Shown here in pieces: positions 1 to 12,316 of a stretch of 64,000 bases of DNA. Both the position numbers and the translations under genes were made by a program. Each line of letters begins with the position of its first letter. Position 1 is the first letter of the stretch. The notes below the pieces were generated by a model. It saw only the letters and a program-made list of their open reading frames with translations. It was not told the DNA's origin and searched no databases. Source of the stretch: Takakia lepidozioides (taxonomy: Eukaryota > Streptophyta > Takakiopsida > Takakiales > Takakiaceae); NCBI GenBank assembly GCA_030704615.1, contig CM060731.1, positions 22,940,001-23,004,000 on the forward strand. Direction: 5' to 3'.

Positions 1-142
1 ACCACCCAACGAGCTAACTTACAGAATTCAATATGCGACTCAGGGCTGAGTCTGATGAGAGCGCAAAACAGGCTGAAATAGATCGACAAAGAAGGTGCCC
101 TCACCACATTGTCCTTGCTTTTCCAGGGCTCCCAGGCTTTTT

Positions 143-2000
143 TTACGCTTTGCAAACACGAACAAATGTGATGTGGTTGGGCTTCACCCCTTCGCGCAGC
201 ATTTGCTCATACATTTTGAATGCTTCTGTACCATATCCATGTTGAGCATATCCTGCAATCATTGCACTCCATGAGGGCTTCACCACTTCCCCCATCATTT
301 GTTCATAGGTCTCCAAAGCCTCCATCACGTGCCCCTGCTGTGCATACCCTGCAAGCATCGCGTTCCACGACACCACATTTCTTTCAACCACAGTGTTGAA
401 AACTCCCTTTGCATCCTCGATCCACCCACATTTGGCATATGTCCACCAGGGCAGTGTTCAGGATGAATCTGGTGCAATTCCAGCTTTGACGATGTCACCA
501 TGGACCTCTTTCCCATTTTCCAGGGCTCCCAGGCTTGCACACGCATTGCAACCTTGGTACAATTCCAGCTTTGATGATGTCACCATACACCCCTTTGCCC
601 TTTTCCAGGGCTGCCACGCTTGCACAAGCATTGCAAATGCTCACAAACGTGATGTGGTTGCATTTCACCCCTCCCCCCATCATTTGCTCATAGGTATGAT
701 CCAAGGCCTCCATCCCGTGCCCCTGCTGTGCATACCCTGCAAGCATGGCGTTCCATGACACCAAATCTCGTTTAGCCATATTGTTGAACACTCCCTCCGC
801 ATCCTCAATGCTCCCACATTTGGCATACATGTCCACGAGGGTATTGTTCAGAATCACATCTGTACAATTCCAGCTTTGGCGATGCAACCATGCACCTCTT
901 TGCCCTTTTCCAGGGCTGCCAAGCTTGCACACGCACTGCAAACGCACACAAACGTGATGTGGTCGCGCTTCACCCCTTCCCCCATCATTTGCTCATAGGT
1001 CTCCAAGTCCTCCATCCCACGCCCTGCTGTGCATATCCTGCAAGCATCACGTTCCACGACAATAAATCTCGTTCAGCCATATTGTTGAACACTCCCTCTG
1101 CATCCTCAATGCTCCCACATTTGGCATATATGTCCACCAGGGCAGTGTTCAGGATCACACCTGGTATAGTTCCAGCTTTGGCGATGCAACCATGCACCTC
1201 TTTGCCATTTTCCAAGGCTGCCAGACTTGCACACGCATTGCAAATGCACACAAACGTGATGTGGTCGGGCTTCACCCCTTCCCCCATCATTTGCTCATAA
1301 GTCTCCAAAGCCTCCATCCCACGTCCCTGTTGTGAATACCCTGCAAGCATCGCGTTCCACGACACCACATCTTGTTCAGCCATTTGAAAACTCCCTTCAC
1401 ATCCTTCTTGCACCCACATTTGGCATACATGTCCACCAGGGCAGTGTTCAGGATGACATCGGGTACAAATCCAGCTTTGACGATGTCACCATGGACCTCT
1501 TTCCCCTTTTCTAGAGCTCCTAGGCTTGCACACGCATTGCAAACACAAACAAATGTGTTGCGGTTGGGCTTCACCCCTTCGCACATCAATTGCTCATAGG
1601 TCTCCAAAGCCTCCATCCCGCATACTTGCTGTGCATATCCTGCAATCGTCGCACTCCACGACACCACATCTCATTCAGCCATATTGTCGAACACTCCCTT
1701 TCCATCCTCGATGCACTCACATTTGACATACATGTCCAGCAGGACAGTGTTCAGAATGACGTCGGGTACAATTCCAGATTTGAGGATGTCACCATGGACC
1801 TCTTTGCATCTTTCCAGGGCTGCCACGCTTGCACACGCATTGCCAATGCAAACAAACGTTATGCGGTTGGGCTTCACCTCTTCGCACATCATTTGCTCAG
1901 AGGAAGTGCTGATGTAAAGATGTAAAGACCCAGTTGCATCTGTCAAAGTCCCTTTGGAGTGAAAGTAGGTGACCAAAATGATAAAACAGTAGGAGGCCAC
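143..2000 (-). pseudogene. Decayed PLS-class pentatricopeptide repeat (PPR) gene
   Basis: Read from 2000 down to 143, the minus strand encodes successive PLS-type PPR blocks at roughly 300-base spacing. Recurrent signatures are VVSWNAMLAGYAQQG, MEALETYEQMMGEGVKP, FVCVCNACASLAALEKGK and LVDMYAKCGSIEDAEGVF. Proteins of this family bind organelle RNA in a sequence-specific way. The reading frame is broken repeatedly. A TGA at 1671-1673 falls where the repeat has the Arg of MAERDVVSW, consistent with a CGA to TGA transition. Frame changes follow near 1400, 1040, 860 and 520. I see no start codon with a transit peptide and no E or DYW tail. Neighbouring units are very alike, so this may be a recent tandem expansion that decayed. 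Sequencing errors cannot explain this many breaks unless the assembly is poor. Confidence 0.85.
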
Positions 2001-2076
2001 CTGACCTCACAACAGAGCACAAACTCTTCATAAGTGCGTGCTTGTGCAGCATGACTTCCCTGTTTCAAGTCCAAGC

Positions 2077-4345
2077 TTATGACTTCCCACAACACCTGCA
2101 ACAGAACTCCCCAGATTTGTACCAGTCATGGTCTAGTAAATGATAGGCAATATATTTGGAGCATACTTTGCTTGTAAGATAATGTTCAAGCCACAGATGC
2201 CTCATGGCCAGCTTATTGCCAGGCTACATGATGTTTGATAGTACTACTTGTTTTGCTTTAAGTTTGAAATTTGACTCATCTAGCCACAAAATCCATCTGT
2301 TTAAGTATGAGTGTGAGATAAAGCAGCCAGAAACATTGCTTCTCTCCGCCTTATGACACTCCCATTGGAATGGGGCAGAGAGATGAGAGGAGCTGTGAAA
2401 AGAGCGAGAACCCACCTCTTGTACTTCTTTCCAGAGCCGCATGGACAAGCAACATTTCGACTCAGTTGTCCACTTTTTACAAGATTCACAGATGCTGCCG
2501 CATTCCAGCGACCCCCCATCAACTCTTCCACCTTCACCAACCAACAAATCCATGGTGTCAACCTCAGGCCAGACCCTTCATCTCCTAGCTATGGCCACCT
2601 TATATTCAAGGTATAGGGACAAATATATTTCATCATTCAAGGTATTAAAAGATGGTAGGAAACAGGCAAACACTGGAAAGCCAATGGTGAGACAGCGGGA
2701 TGAGAGATTTTGAGAAGAGAATGCAGCTGCCAGAGCATAACAAAAACATACAAGAGCTCTTAGGCAGCAAACACAGGAGACTAACCTCGTCAAGAGACTT
2801 GGGAAGCGACTTGCCTTCCTCCTTAAGCTTCATCACACGCCTGTTTGCCTCCTTTGCCCACTCGTACTTTGCCAGTACGGCATCAATATCACGCACAGTG
2901 CACCCCCACTCCGTTGCCACCTCAGCTTTGTGCAGCTCTCCAACTCGCTGGACCCACACCATGCCCAGCCCCATGCCCCTTGCTTACTTTTTGAAGACAT
3001 CGTGTGCTCACCTGCAAGCCCGGCCGTCCAGTATGCAGCCCTCTTTAACTATTTACCACTTCTGAAGGTTGGTGCTCTCATTAAACATTGAAACAAACTT
3101 TCCTGTAGCAACCAAATTCAGATGTAATGAAAAAGCATACCAGAGGGTCATGTGGGGCTAGGGATCGAAGAATCCCCTCCTGTCTCTCAAGGGATTTTAC
3201 AGCTGATACTTCACCCCCTCTAGGCAGGCAGCGTCCAAATGTCGTTAGACTTCCAAACTGGCGTGCCTTCTTCAACTCATTTGCAAAATCTGTACAACAC
3301 AAAGAAAATCTATTGAGAGGCAGAGCCAGATTTCAAAGAAAGATTCACAAATCAAGTACATACTTGTATTAAACCGGTTATTTGGCTAATTTCCAACCTC
3401 TGACCACCGTGGTTGCAAACTACAGGATTGGGCTCTCAATCTGGGGTCTTCAAGCACTCATTGAAAGAAGACATAAAATTTCTTGCTTGTTTGATCACTG
3501 TTACTCTTCCCACACGAAAGACTTACATTCCTGGCGGAAACCATCGGCCAGTTTCCACATTCCCCCCTCTGTTATACTGGTGTCCTATATTGCAAATCAT
3601 CATAATGCAGGCCCAGTCTAGGCTTTAGGGTATTGTCTCTTCAGTCTCCAAATTACACCTACTGGGTTCCTTCCTGCAGTCGCATGTTGCTGGAAGAAGC
3701 ATATCTGCCATTGTCTCCTATAAGCCAAATTGGTACTAGAAGCAGACTTGTTTGCACCATCATTTCATTCAGCTAAGAAATTCGTGAAGTGTCCTTTGCA
3801 ATAAATAAACAAAGTGATCCAACGGTTCATACTGATCAACTCCCAGCAGTCACATTGTGCAAGTGAGGGCCTTTTATGATATTAGATTGTTGAATCTGTA
3901 GCAGAGCACCTAGCGACACAGTAGAATGGCACTCACTTTCCATTGTAAGGTCATGCTGAGACACAGACTTTTCTTCAGAAGTATCCGATTGGGAAGAATC
4001 TGATGAAGGTGTCTTTGCTCTTGAACACACTCTTCAGCCTCTGCATCCAGGATGAAGCTCCTACAGATGAACCCTCATCCTCCGCCGCCGTTGCAAAACT
4101 TGATGCATGTGAGGGCCAATGTGTGCATTCTGGGATAGGGGTCCATTGGGAAAATGCAGGAACGGGTGACGGTGAGAGACGACAGGAACGTAAAAGACAA
4201 CGCAGGGCTACAATGTACCTCAGCATGGATTTCCTCAATTCGTTGAGAGCTTGCAGCTTGCAAGGTGAATGATGGCGGCAGAGCTCTTGCAGTTCAAGAA
4301 GATCAAGATCCGGGCATTGCGGCAGTTCCGAAAAAGTTGGCGCGG
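2077..4345 (-). CDS. SEC-C zinc-motif protein, C-terminal exons well resolved
   Basis: The 3' exons join in phase: 3289-3141, 3097-3057, 2978-2786, 2531-2416 and 2095-2077 (stop TAA). They encode a basic helical region (HKAEVATEWG, LAKYEWAKEANRRVMKLK) ending in CPCGSGKKYKRCCGKS. This is a complete SEC-C zinc-binding motif whose last two cysteines lie in the 19-base final exon. SEC-C motifs occur at the end of SecA and of many small plant and bacterial proteins; I cannot assign a specific role. An upstream exon ending at 4219 reads LELQELCRHHSPCKLQALNE and runs into a GC-rich stretch at 4290-4400 that may hold the start. One or more exons between 4219 and 3289 were not settled, so the N-terminus is provisional. 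The acceptor at 2979 has a poor pyrimidine tract and is the weakest joint. Confidence 0.68.
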
Positions 4346-4349
4346 CGAT

Positions 4350-6397
4350 TTCTATTTCGCGCGGGCCGTCCAGGCAGATTCCAAAGAAATTGACGACGAC
4401 GATGACGTGGCTACAACGATGTGGCGACGATGATGTGGCACTATGGCACCCTATTCCTGCTCTACGCTAAACTAGCTTCCGACCTTCGGTCGTCGCTAGA
4501 ATTAAGCATAATTTTTATCCTAAGTCTGCATAGGCAACTTGGGAAACGAAAGACTACTTATAGGTACTAGATTTCCCTGTCATTGAGGACACTGATCAAT
4601 TTTAGTGGGGGAGTTTATCAGGTACCTCTATCTTCACCTGTTGGATATAACGGTTTTAGACCAACATATTAACTTAGCAGTACTAAAGATGGACGGTGGT
4701 TGATTTAGTGCTTCATCCCAGGTGTGTGATGTTTAAATTGACCATGGATTGATATGACCAATGATATACTGGGCAAGGCTAATGATGGCTTGTGGATTGA
4801 TAAATCCAGTTATCTTAATTAAGGTAACCAATAAAATAATAATAATAATATTTTGACGCATCATGAAGGAAGCGGAAATTATGGAGTCCTCGAAGGGTTA
4901 CTGCCTTCTGCTAGGAAGGTGGATAGGTAACCAAGATGATATATTCAACAAGGATACAATAGTGGTATTGATATCAATGGAAGGAGAGGTGTTAACAGTG
5001 TTGTGCTGATATGTGCCAGTCGGCCGGGGTATGTGCACTGGTATGAGTAAGGGTATTGTAGAACATACCAGTTGGGTATGTCTTGGGGCATATACCCCGG
5101 CTATACTTTGGACCCCGGGTTTTGAACACCGGACCTACCCCCTACCTACCATACCAGTCTAAGTATGAACTATTTTCATACTCGGCTTAAGACCCGTATT
5201 GAGGATTGATGGACCCAAGCTAGCATGGATATGCGTAATGATACAATTTTTGTGCTTATCCTCATTCATATTATCTTTGGGCTCCCAACAGCTGGCATCA
5301 CTGATTTGAGCAGCTGGCATCATGTATCCCAACCACTACAACATGGATCACCATAATATAACCATGTACCAAAAATATAAATTTATAAATAACAACAGGG
5401 GTTTGTGGGTACAAATATAAAAGACATGTAAAAATAACATGAAGTTAACCTTAAAATACCATACCATATAATGTAATTGTCGAAGATACCATCTATTAAA
5501 AATATAACCATACCGTTGTACATACTGCCCCAGTATGTCATTTGAGTTTTGGCATCCTATCTATAAAATGGGTATATGGGTCAACTGTTTACTTAATGTG
5601 TGGATACTTTCGAGTCCTTGGAGGAGGCTTGGGCATCTGCATTACCCTGGTTAAGGCTGGTAGATGGTGTCCACCTTCCAAACAAAAGGCAATAATCCAT
5701 TAGGATGAAGTGACCCCATGAGTTGCCCTGGCTTCGGCAGGAGTCTTCCTTTCTATGTCGTATTGTTGTGGTTTGTTGGGAACCCAAGTTTTCTGTTTTG
5801 TTGGCTCTCTCTCGTCAGGGCAGAGGCAAGAGTCTTTCAGGTGATTTTGCTTGTTCCTATATGAGCAAATACATAAGGAGGCTCAAAGCTCTTAGCTGCA
5901 TATATTGAACCTCTCTTTTCTCTTTGGCCTCTCTTTCCAACATTTGAATAAATTCCATTAGGTCTAATGTAATAGTGGGAGTTGAGAGTGCTGTTGCATC
6001 AATATTCCACCACTAACTGACGAAGTTCTTGTGAGAACTTTTAAGACTCGTGCAATATTTCAGCAAGAGCCTCTGGAGTGGGCATCTTCTCTTTCACTCA
6101 CCCTCACTCTATTACTACTTTCCATTGAGAGCAGTTGAAGTAACTAGTTTTTGCAGATAAAATGTTGAACAATGTGGATATATTTCCTACATGAAAGAGT
6201 TCATAAATTGGCTGGGGTTATTTCCGACACCACTTGCTACAGAAATAGCCACCAATAGCAGCTTGTCCAAGCCTAGAAGTCTATTCTTATTCTCCTCCTG
6301 CCCCAAATGTGCAGCGAAGCTTTGTTCTCTAATGTGCCTGTTGTCCACCCACACAAACTGTACGGTTGAATGTTTTCATACTAACTATACGTACCTA
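4350..6397. other. Intergenic region with repeat debris
   Basis: No gene is supported here. At 4996 the sequence CAGTGTTGTGCTGA resembles the terminus of the hAT-like element at 23911, and the next 170 bases are rich in GGTATG/CCAGT words seen in other repeats of this window. A matching right end was not found. Short ORFs at 5593-5787 (minus) and 5723-5908 (plus) lack recognisable domains. The segment 5900-6397 contains the 3' flank of CCaMK. Confidence 0.5.
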
Positions 6398-9300
6398 TTA
6401 CCTTGGCGAATCACGGAAGGGGGTGAGGATGGCATCACGGAGAACGTGATCAACTTGAATGGCCTCTTTGAACTCCTCAAAGCTGATGTGTCCATCATTG
6501 TTGGCATCCATGTTCTCGAACAGCTCATCCATGTCTCCTGGCAGATACTCCTCCGGCAAGGCCTGCTTGCACATCAACATGTCACCCACCCTACCCAAGC
6601 TTTCTAATACTAACAGGAATACCCATGCCAAAGGAAAGTGAGAGCAGGAACAAGACACTCATGAATCCTTGCAGCACTTTGCATAGCAATGCAGACAAAA
6701 GTAAGGAGCAAAGACACATCAACATGTATAATGCAATGACGGAAGATATAGCATACCCGAAGCATGGAAGCCAATTCATCTCTTGAAATGGAGCCTGACC
6801 CATCTCTATCATAGAGCTGTGCACATTAACCCATGATGCACAAGACGACTTTAGTAATCTTAGATGACACGTTTTACTTATTTGAACAGACAACAACTGA
6901 GTATAAACCTATTTAACCATTATCCATGAGAACTATAACAGGGAAGCTTCCATTTAGAAATATCAGTTAGTGCTCCACATCAAACTTATTATACTAGCCA
7001 TTTCAGGTGAACAAAACATTGTAGTCAATATTAAAGAAGAAAAGCAGACATGTTCAATGTGTTTTGATGGAAGTTGCGACTGCGATGGGCCAACATCAAT
7101 GTGAAGTGCCTTATGCTTGACAGACAAGCACACCAGATGCCAGCTCATGCCCATGGTTTAATGCAAATACATGCCAACAGAGTGGGAAGTACATAGAGGA
7201 AACTGTTACCTGGAAGCACATTCGCAAAGCCTCATCACCATTGGATTTCTTCAATAAGGAGAGACCACAAACTATTTCACGTAAATCTACAGAACCATCA
7301 CGATTATTGTCAAATAGATCAAAGATTCGGGGCGCAAATGACACCAGCGCACCGAGGTCCATGGCTCGTAACACTTCCTCAAACTCTGCCAGTGAAGCGC
7401 TCACTCCATTTGCAGAGCTGCACTGCCCAAAGTCCATCAATTTTGCTGCCGATCTCGTCTACATTATTACTTTACTGGAGAATTGAGAGTCAAAACTGCA
7501 GGAAACATCCAATGAACCACTGCCTGTAATCTATTGACCTCTCCTGCCATAGTTTGTTGATATGACAGACGAAATGCTGTCAAACGTAAATTTCCATTAC
7601 CCATCACACAGCCAGTTGAGTAGTATAAGATAACCCCAAGATAAGGAGGGACAGAAAATGTACAGATGAGACATTTGCTGTAGCCTCGTAGCCATCCATC
7701 AATAGACACATGTATCACTGGATCACATGAATCATGGAAAAACACGCGGATCGTATGAGAAGGACAGCCATGAGACATAGGTGCAGTACATACATGCGCT
7801 TGAAATTGCTTTGAAGATTTTCAAGCTCGGTGGCAGTGAGGGCATGGGAGGGAATCAGATTCCGGAGGTTTTTGTTGCGCAGAAAACATTTGTTGGCGAC
7901 AATGCTGGCGTAAGCAGCAGCACGAAACTTGCGACGAGCGTTGAAGTTTTTCAAGCGCCTGAACACGTCCGGGTCCACTGGATGGGGCTTTGCTACATCA
8001 CCTGTCACCCATGGGTGTAGTAATAACTAGGCATCACGGCACTGGTGCATTGTCAGCATTTCTCGTCCAGCCCTTTTCCTGGCACCCTAACGTACTCCAT
8101 GCATACGCATAAATGCTCTGACACAGGGTTCAGAATGCAAACATATGGTGGCTTCAAAAAATTTACTGAACAAACTCTGGTTTCCAACCTTCAGGTTTCA
8201 CATGCACAGACCAAGTCATGTTAATTTATGCAATCAATGACACATCCTGAGATTGCATGCCCATTCGGTTTTCCAAGCAAGAGGGCCACTGTACATTTGG
8301 GACAGCCGAAATTGACCCCTATTGCTTTCAAGGATGACTTACAGAGCAGGACCGGCAGAAGTATAAATAAAATGTGTTAAGGAATTATACGAGATTATAG
8401 GAATTATAGGAGTGAGATAAGGGTGATAGGCATCCCAGATGTATCCAAGCTTGGCGAGGAAGGTGTGTACTCCAGACCTGAAAGCTTACTACATTCACCA
8501 CAACGTAACCCCAGAGCTTGCGGTATGTCTCATTGCCAAGTCTGCTGGTCACGGGCAATTAAAAATCTCCGAACACTTTGAGTGTTTGTTCTAGGAGGAG
8601 TCCTTAAAATGTGTGTGTATCTGCAAATGAACAAGAAAGAAAGAGTATGTGGTGCACCTCTGCAGCAGAGGGCCGGCGTTCTGGCTTAACTGCAAGCAGG
8701 TTGGAGATGAGCTGCTTGGCTGAGCCTGTCACACCTTTCCACGTGTCTTCCTCCATACTGAAATCTCCCTGCCATCCATCAATAGACACATGTATCACAC
8801 TGGAAGGTCATAAAGTAAGCCAATTTTGTGTATCCTCCTGTTAATAGGCTGAAATGAGGATAAGAGTGAGAGAGGAAAAATATATCTACTGACATCCACG
8901 GAATGACGGAAGGCCAAAGGAACCGAGAAGAATAACCTATTTAAAACAAGAAATCAAATAACAACCCAAAATTCTCAAATATAGCATGAAGGCGGGGTTG
9001 CACGCACTTAAGCCCGCACTTTGAAGAAGAAATGGTGCTCTCTGCACTTCGCTGAGAAAGAAGGAAAAGAAAGAAAAAGAGAAATGTATTACATCCACAA
9101 GGGGGGAAGAGAGAGAGAGAGGGGGGGGGGGATGTGATGAGGGGCATACATCCAGAATGAGTTTTTGCTTGTCCCGGTTTGATCGAGCATGGAATGGTGG
9201 GTACCTGCACAGGACAGGCCAAGCCATCTTTTCTACTGAGCTCACTTTCCCTCCAACCATCACTCTCTCTGGCTTTGGTGTACCCACACCAACACACTTC

Positions 9301-10747
9301 TCAGTTGTCCAATTAGGCCAAACCCCTTACACACTGCATAGTCCACCCACTCTTGTGTGCTTGCTACATCAAGAGTACTCTTGTAACCCCACAATAGCAT
9401 GAAACACAGAGACAACCCCACCTTTAGAAAACTCCGAGGTTGTCTAAATCTCCACTTAAGCTAGCCTGCAGGCTGCGGGATCTTTCAATGTGTATTTCTC
9501 TGTGACCCAGTCAAACTGACCCGTAGCAGTACCCATACCTCCCACAAGCTCAAATGCTAGTCCAGACACTGAGCCTGTTCTCACCTCGTACAGCTTCTTT
9601 TCATAAAGCACAGACATCACCAAGTCCGTCTTCCCCATGTCCATCTGCACACTGCCACCTTTTGCAGGGACGGGCTAGGCCTCTCCGCCTCTCTCCACCC
9701 TACTCAACACTACAATGTGAAATTACAGCCATCTGTCTCAAATCTGTGTCGAGTATGGCGATAGAGAGCTGGTATCGACATTCCGCTGTGAGGCCAATGC
9801 TGGCACTTAAATCAACGCTAGATTCCATTTAATCAAAGTTCGTTGGCTGAGCATCAGCGCTATGGCCACCTCAAGTTTCTAATTCTCTGGTGTATACAAA
9901 CCAACATTGACTGCGAAAAGGTTCATCATCGTGACTGTGATTTCCAATCTTAATCGTGACTGTGATTTTTTGGGGCATAAGCATGGGAAGCAGCTTCCGA
10001 GGAGTGGACGATGACATACCCACATAGGAGAATATAGAGGATGACCCCCAGCGACCACATGTCACTAGCGGGGAGCACTCTTTCTCTCATGAGTGCCTCC
10101 GGGGCGACGTAATCGATTGAGCCGAACATGCCCACAACGGGACTGGTCACCCCATCTATGTGACTCAACCCAAAATCCATGATCTTCAAGGGCGAATCCC
10201 CATCGGTAGTGAGAAACAGACAGTTCTCGGGTTTGAGGTCGCGATGCACGATCCGAGCAGCATGTAGGCTGCAGAGGCCTGCTGCAATTTGACGAATGAT
10301 TGCAGCCGCACCCGCCTCAGAATAGCGCTCCTGCGACACGATGCGATCAAACAGCTCACCGCCGCTGCACAGCTCCAGCACGAGGTGTACACCGCCGGGA
10401 TCATCAAAGACGTCCACCAAGTGAATGACATTGGGGTGCGGTGACACCTCCTCCACAATGCGCTTCATCACCACTATCTCATTCTTCACCAGCGCCTCCG
10501 ACACCGACATTTCCGAATACTCTCGCCCATCTGGTCTCTTGGAATTCCCCATGCCTCCCCTTCCCCCTCCCCCTCCTCCTCCTCCCCCCCCATACCCAAA
10601 TCCTTGCTTCTTCAGAGTTTTGATAGCTACCTGCGCGCCATCCACCCTGTGAACCCCCTTCCGCACGACCGAGAATCCTCCTGTCCCCAACACTTGCTGC
10701 ACAGCATACTCATCTTGCAGCTGCCTCCTCCCTTGTTCACTCACCAT
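6398..10747 (-). CDS. CCaMK: Calcium and calmodulin-dependent protein kinase (CCaMK/DMI3 type)
   Basis: Seven exons join in phase: 10747-10020, 9204-9150, 8768-8658, 8026-7794, 7453-7210, 6816-6757 and 6562-6398, giving 531 residues. The kinase domain shows the Gly loop GTGGFS (21-26), VAIK Lys43, HRDLKPEN (168-175) and DFG (191-193). A kinase insert carries a run of ten glycines (53-62). T275 in TWKGVTGSAK corresponds to the regulatory autophosphorylated Thr of the family. The basic segment FNARRKFRAAAYASI (326-340) is the calmodulin-binding and autoinhibitory site. Three visinin-like EF loops follow at 424-435, 460-471 and 496-507, all with acidic ligands at positions 1 and 12. CCaMK decodes nuclear calcium spiking and activates CYCLOPS in root symbiosis. 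The ATG at 10747 is preferred because the upstream extension has only TTG. The exon 4/5 joint is the one with an alternative. A GA-rich and G-run microsatellite lies at 9111-9132, inside intron 2 just past the exon 2 donor. Confidence 0.95.
7691..7718. repeat. 28-base exact direct repeat, copy 1, in CCaMK intron 4
   Basis: This 28-base word starts GCCATCCATCAATAGACACA and is identical to 8771-8798. It lies in the intron between CCaMK exons 4 and 5. The flanking bases differ. Confidence 0.9.
8771..8798. repeat. 28-base exact direct repeat, copy 2, at CCaMK exon 3 acceptor
   Basis: Second copy of the word at 7691-7718. On the coding strand its last bases run directly into the AG acceptor of exon 3 (8770-8769), so this copy forms the 3' end of intron 2. 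Confidence 0.9.
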
Positions 10748-12316
10748 CGCCAAAGCCCACCTCCGCAATTCAAATCACAAACAACAACAACATTGATGCA
10801 TAAATGAAAGCACAGACATGTCCAAGACGAAGTGCAATGATGCTGCCAACCGCACTGCAGCATCAAGTCTCCACAGTGAACTCCTGCTCCTATTCTTAGC
10901 AAATGTGCCCACTTCCTCAGATTGGTCCAATGATTCACGTAAACACTCCGCGTTGACTGTGGAGCATGCCCCACCAAAGTCTTCTTCACATGGATCTTCG
11001 CCATTGTTTTTGTGGAGCATGTGACATGTGGAAGGCATGATATGAACTCAGAAAAGGTTTTCATATTTTTCTTCGCCCCATCCGTCCTCACACATTGCAC
11101 CAACGTAAGATCGTAAGGAAACAGCTGGTTGCGAGAATTTGGGATGTATGACGCGGAGACTGGATCTTCCAAGAATGTCTCTGCTGCCCATAGGAACAGT
11201 GCGTCTAATTGTTAACCTCCACAGGAACAGCGTTGGTCATATGGGTAGAAGGTTTGCTGACTGCACCACTTGAAAAACCGCCATGGCTTGAGCCTCACTC
11301 TCTTGCTCCACATTATCAGAGGATTTTGTCATTATTATGTGGGTGGAGACTGGAGACCTGACGCTTGTACTAGACATAAGTAAGTATGTAGCATGCAAAG
11401 CAATCCAAGCCACACTGAGGGCTGCCCATGGAAATTGTAGGCTGAGATGAGCTTTTGCAAAGATTTCGAAAACTAAACCTCCAAATGTTCGGTACGTGCC
11501 CAGCGAGCCATTGTACACACTGCAGTATGCAGACGTCAAACTAACTGTAATGAAGTCAAGCAGGCTCGGAAGGAGGCTTCTCTATCTTCACAGTGACACG
11601 TGAAGTATCCACTGTGCTCACGATTCTTGCTGTTCCTCATCTGGTGAGCTAACTGATCCATGATGTATCACTGCCGGAAGTAGCAAGGTAAGTAGTGCTA
11701 TCCACCCCTTCAAATCAAGACAAATGCTATTCAAAGAAGCAACATAAACCATTGGTGCAACCCTTTGGAAAATACCTCACTTATAGCAATCAATCAATCC
11801 ATCCATCCATCCATCCTGCAGATAGTTCCCACTTTAAGGCAGGGCAGGATATCAACCTCCACAGAGCTTGGTGTAGTTAGAAATGCATAGTTGCACTCTT
11901 CCATTCGGAGCAGTCCATAAGGCTACAGTAAACAATGATCTGGTGAGTAGGAGCATTGGTGTTGAGAACACAGGCACTAAAGGAATAAACCTTACAAGCA
12001 GGTTGTAAAATGCTCACCCAACTTGCTAACCAAGCTCAATCTGAGATTACCACAAACCCGGAACAATCGACACAATTTGCACAATTGAAGGTGAGATTGC
12101 CTATTGCAAGACCTACTCATTGACCATTCTTGCAAACATGAAGGGGATAACCCCTGCCGGATAATAAAAAATTGGCCAGACCCAGAACATCGCGGCTTGT
12201 TGATGGAGTGCAGTAAAGGCTATTGGTATCCATTCAAGCACTTTTTACTCAAGTCCACTGCCACACAGTTCTGCAACTAGTTCAACTAAATAACAGGCTC
12301 TTGTAAGACTTTCCAC
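10748..12316. other. Intergenic region between CCaMK and the SET-domain gene
   Basis: This is the CCaMK upstream region and the 3' flank of the next minus-strand gene. No conserved protein is recognisable in the short ORFs. An (ATCC)n-type microsatellite lies around 11785-11817. A promoter must lie here, but I see no unambiguous TATA box or named element such as a CRE tied to a start site. Confidence 0.5.

Noticed and set aside
9456-9650. ORF inside CCaMK intron 1 (MGKTDLVMSVLYEKKLYE)
   Set aside because: Protein-like wording but no family recognised, and no phase-compatible reason to include it in the kinase, whose exons 1 and 2 join perfectly without it.
10775-11539. Minus-strand ORFs upstream of CCaMK
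   Set aside because: No recognisable domain and no in-phase join to CCaMK exon 1; more likely leader or promoter sequence.
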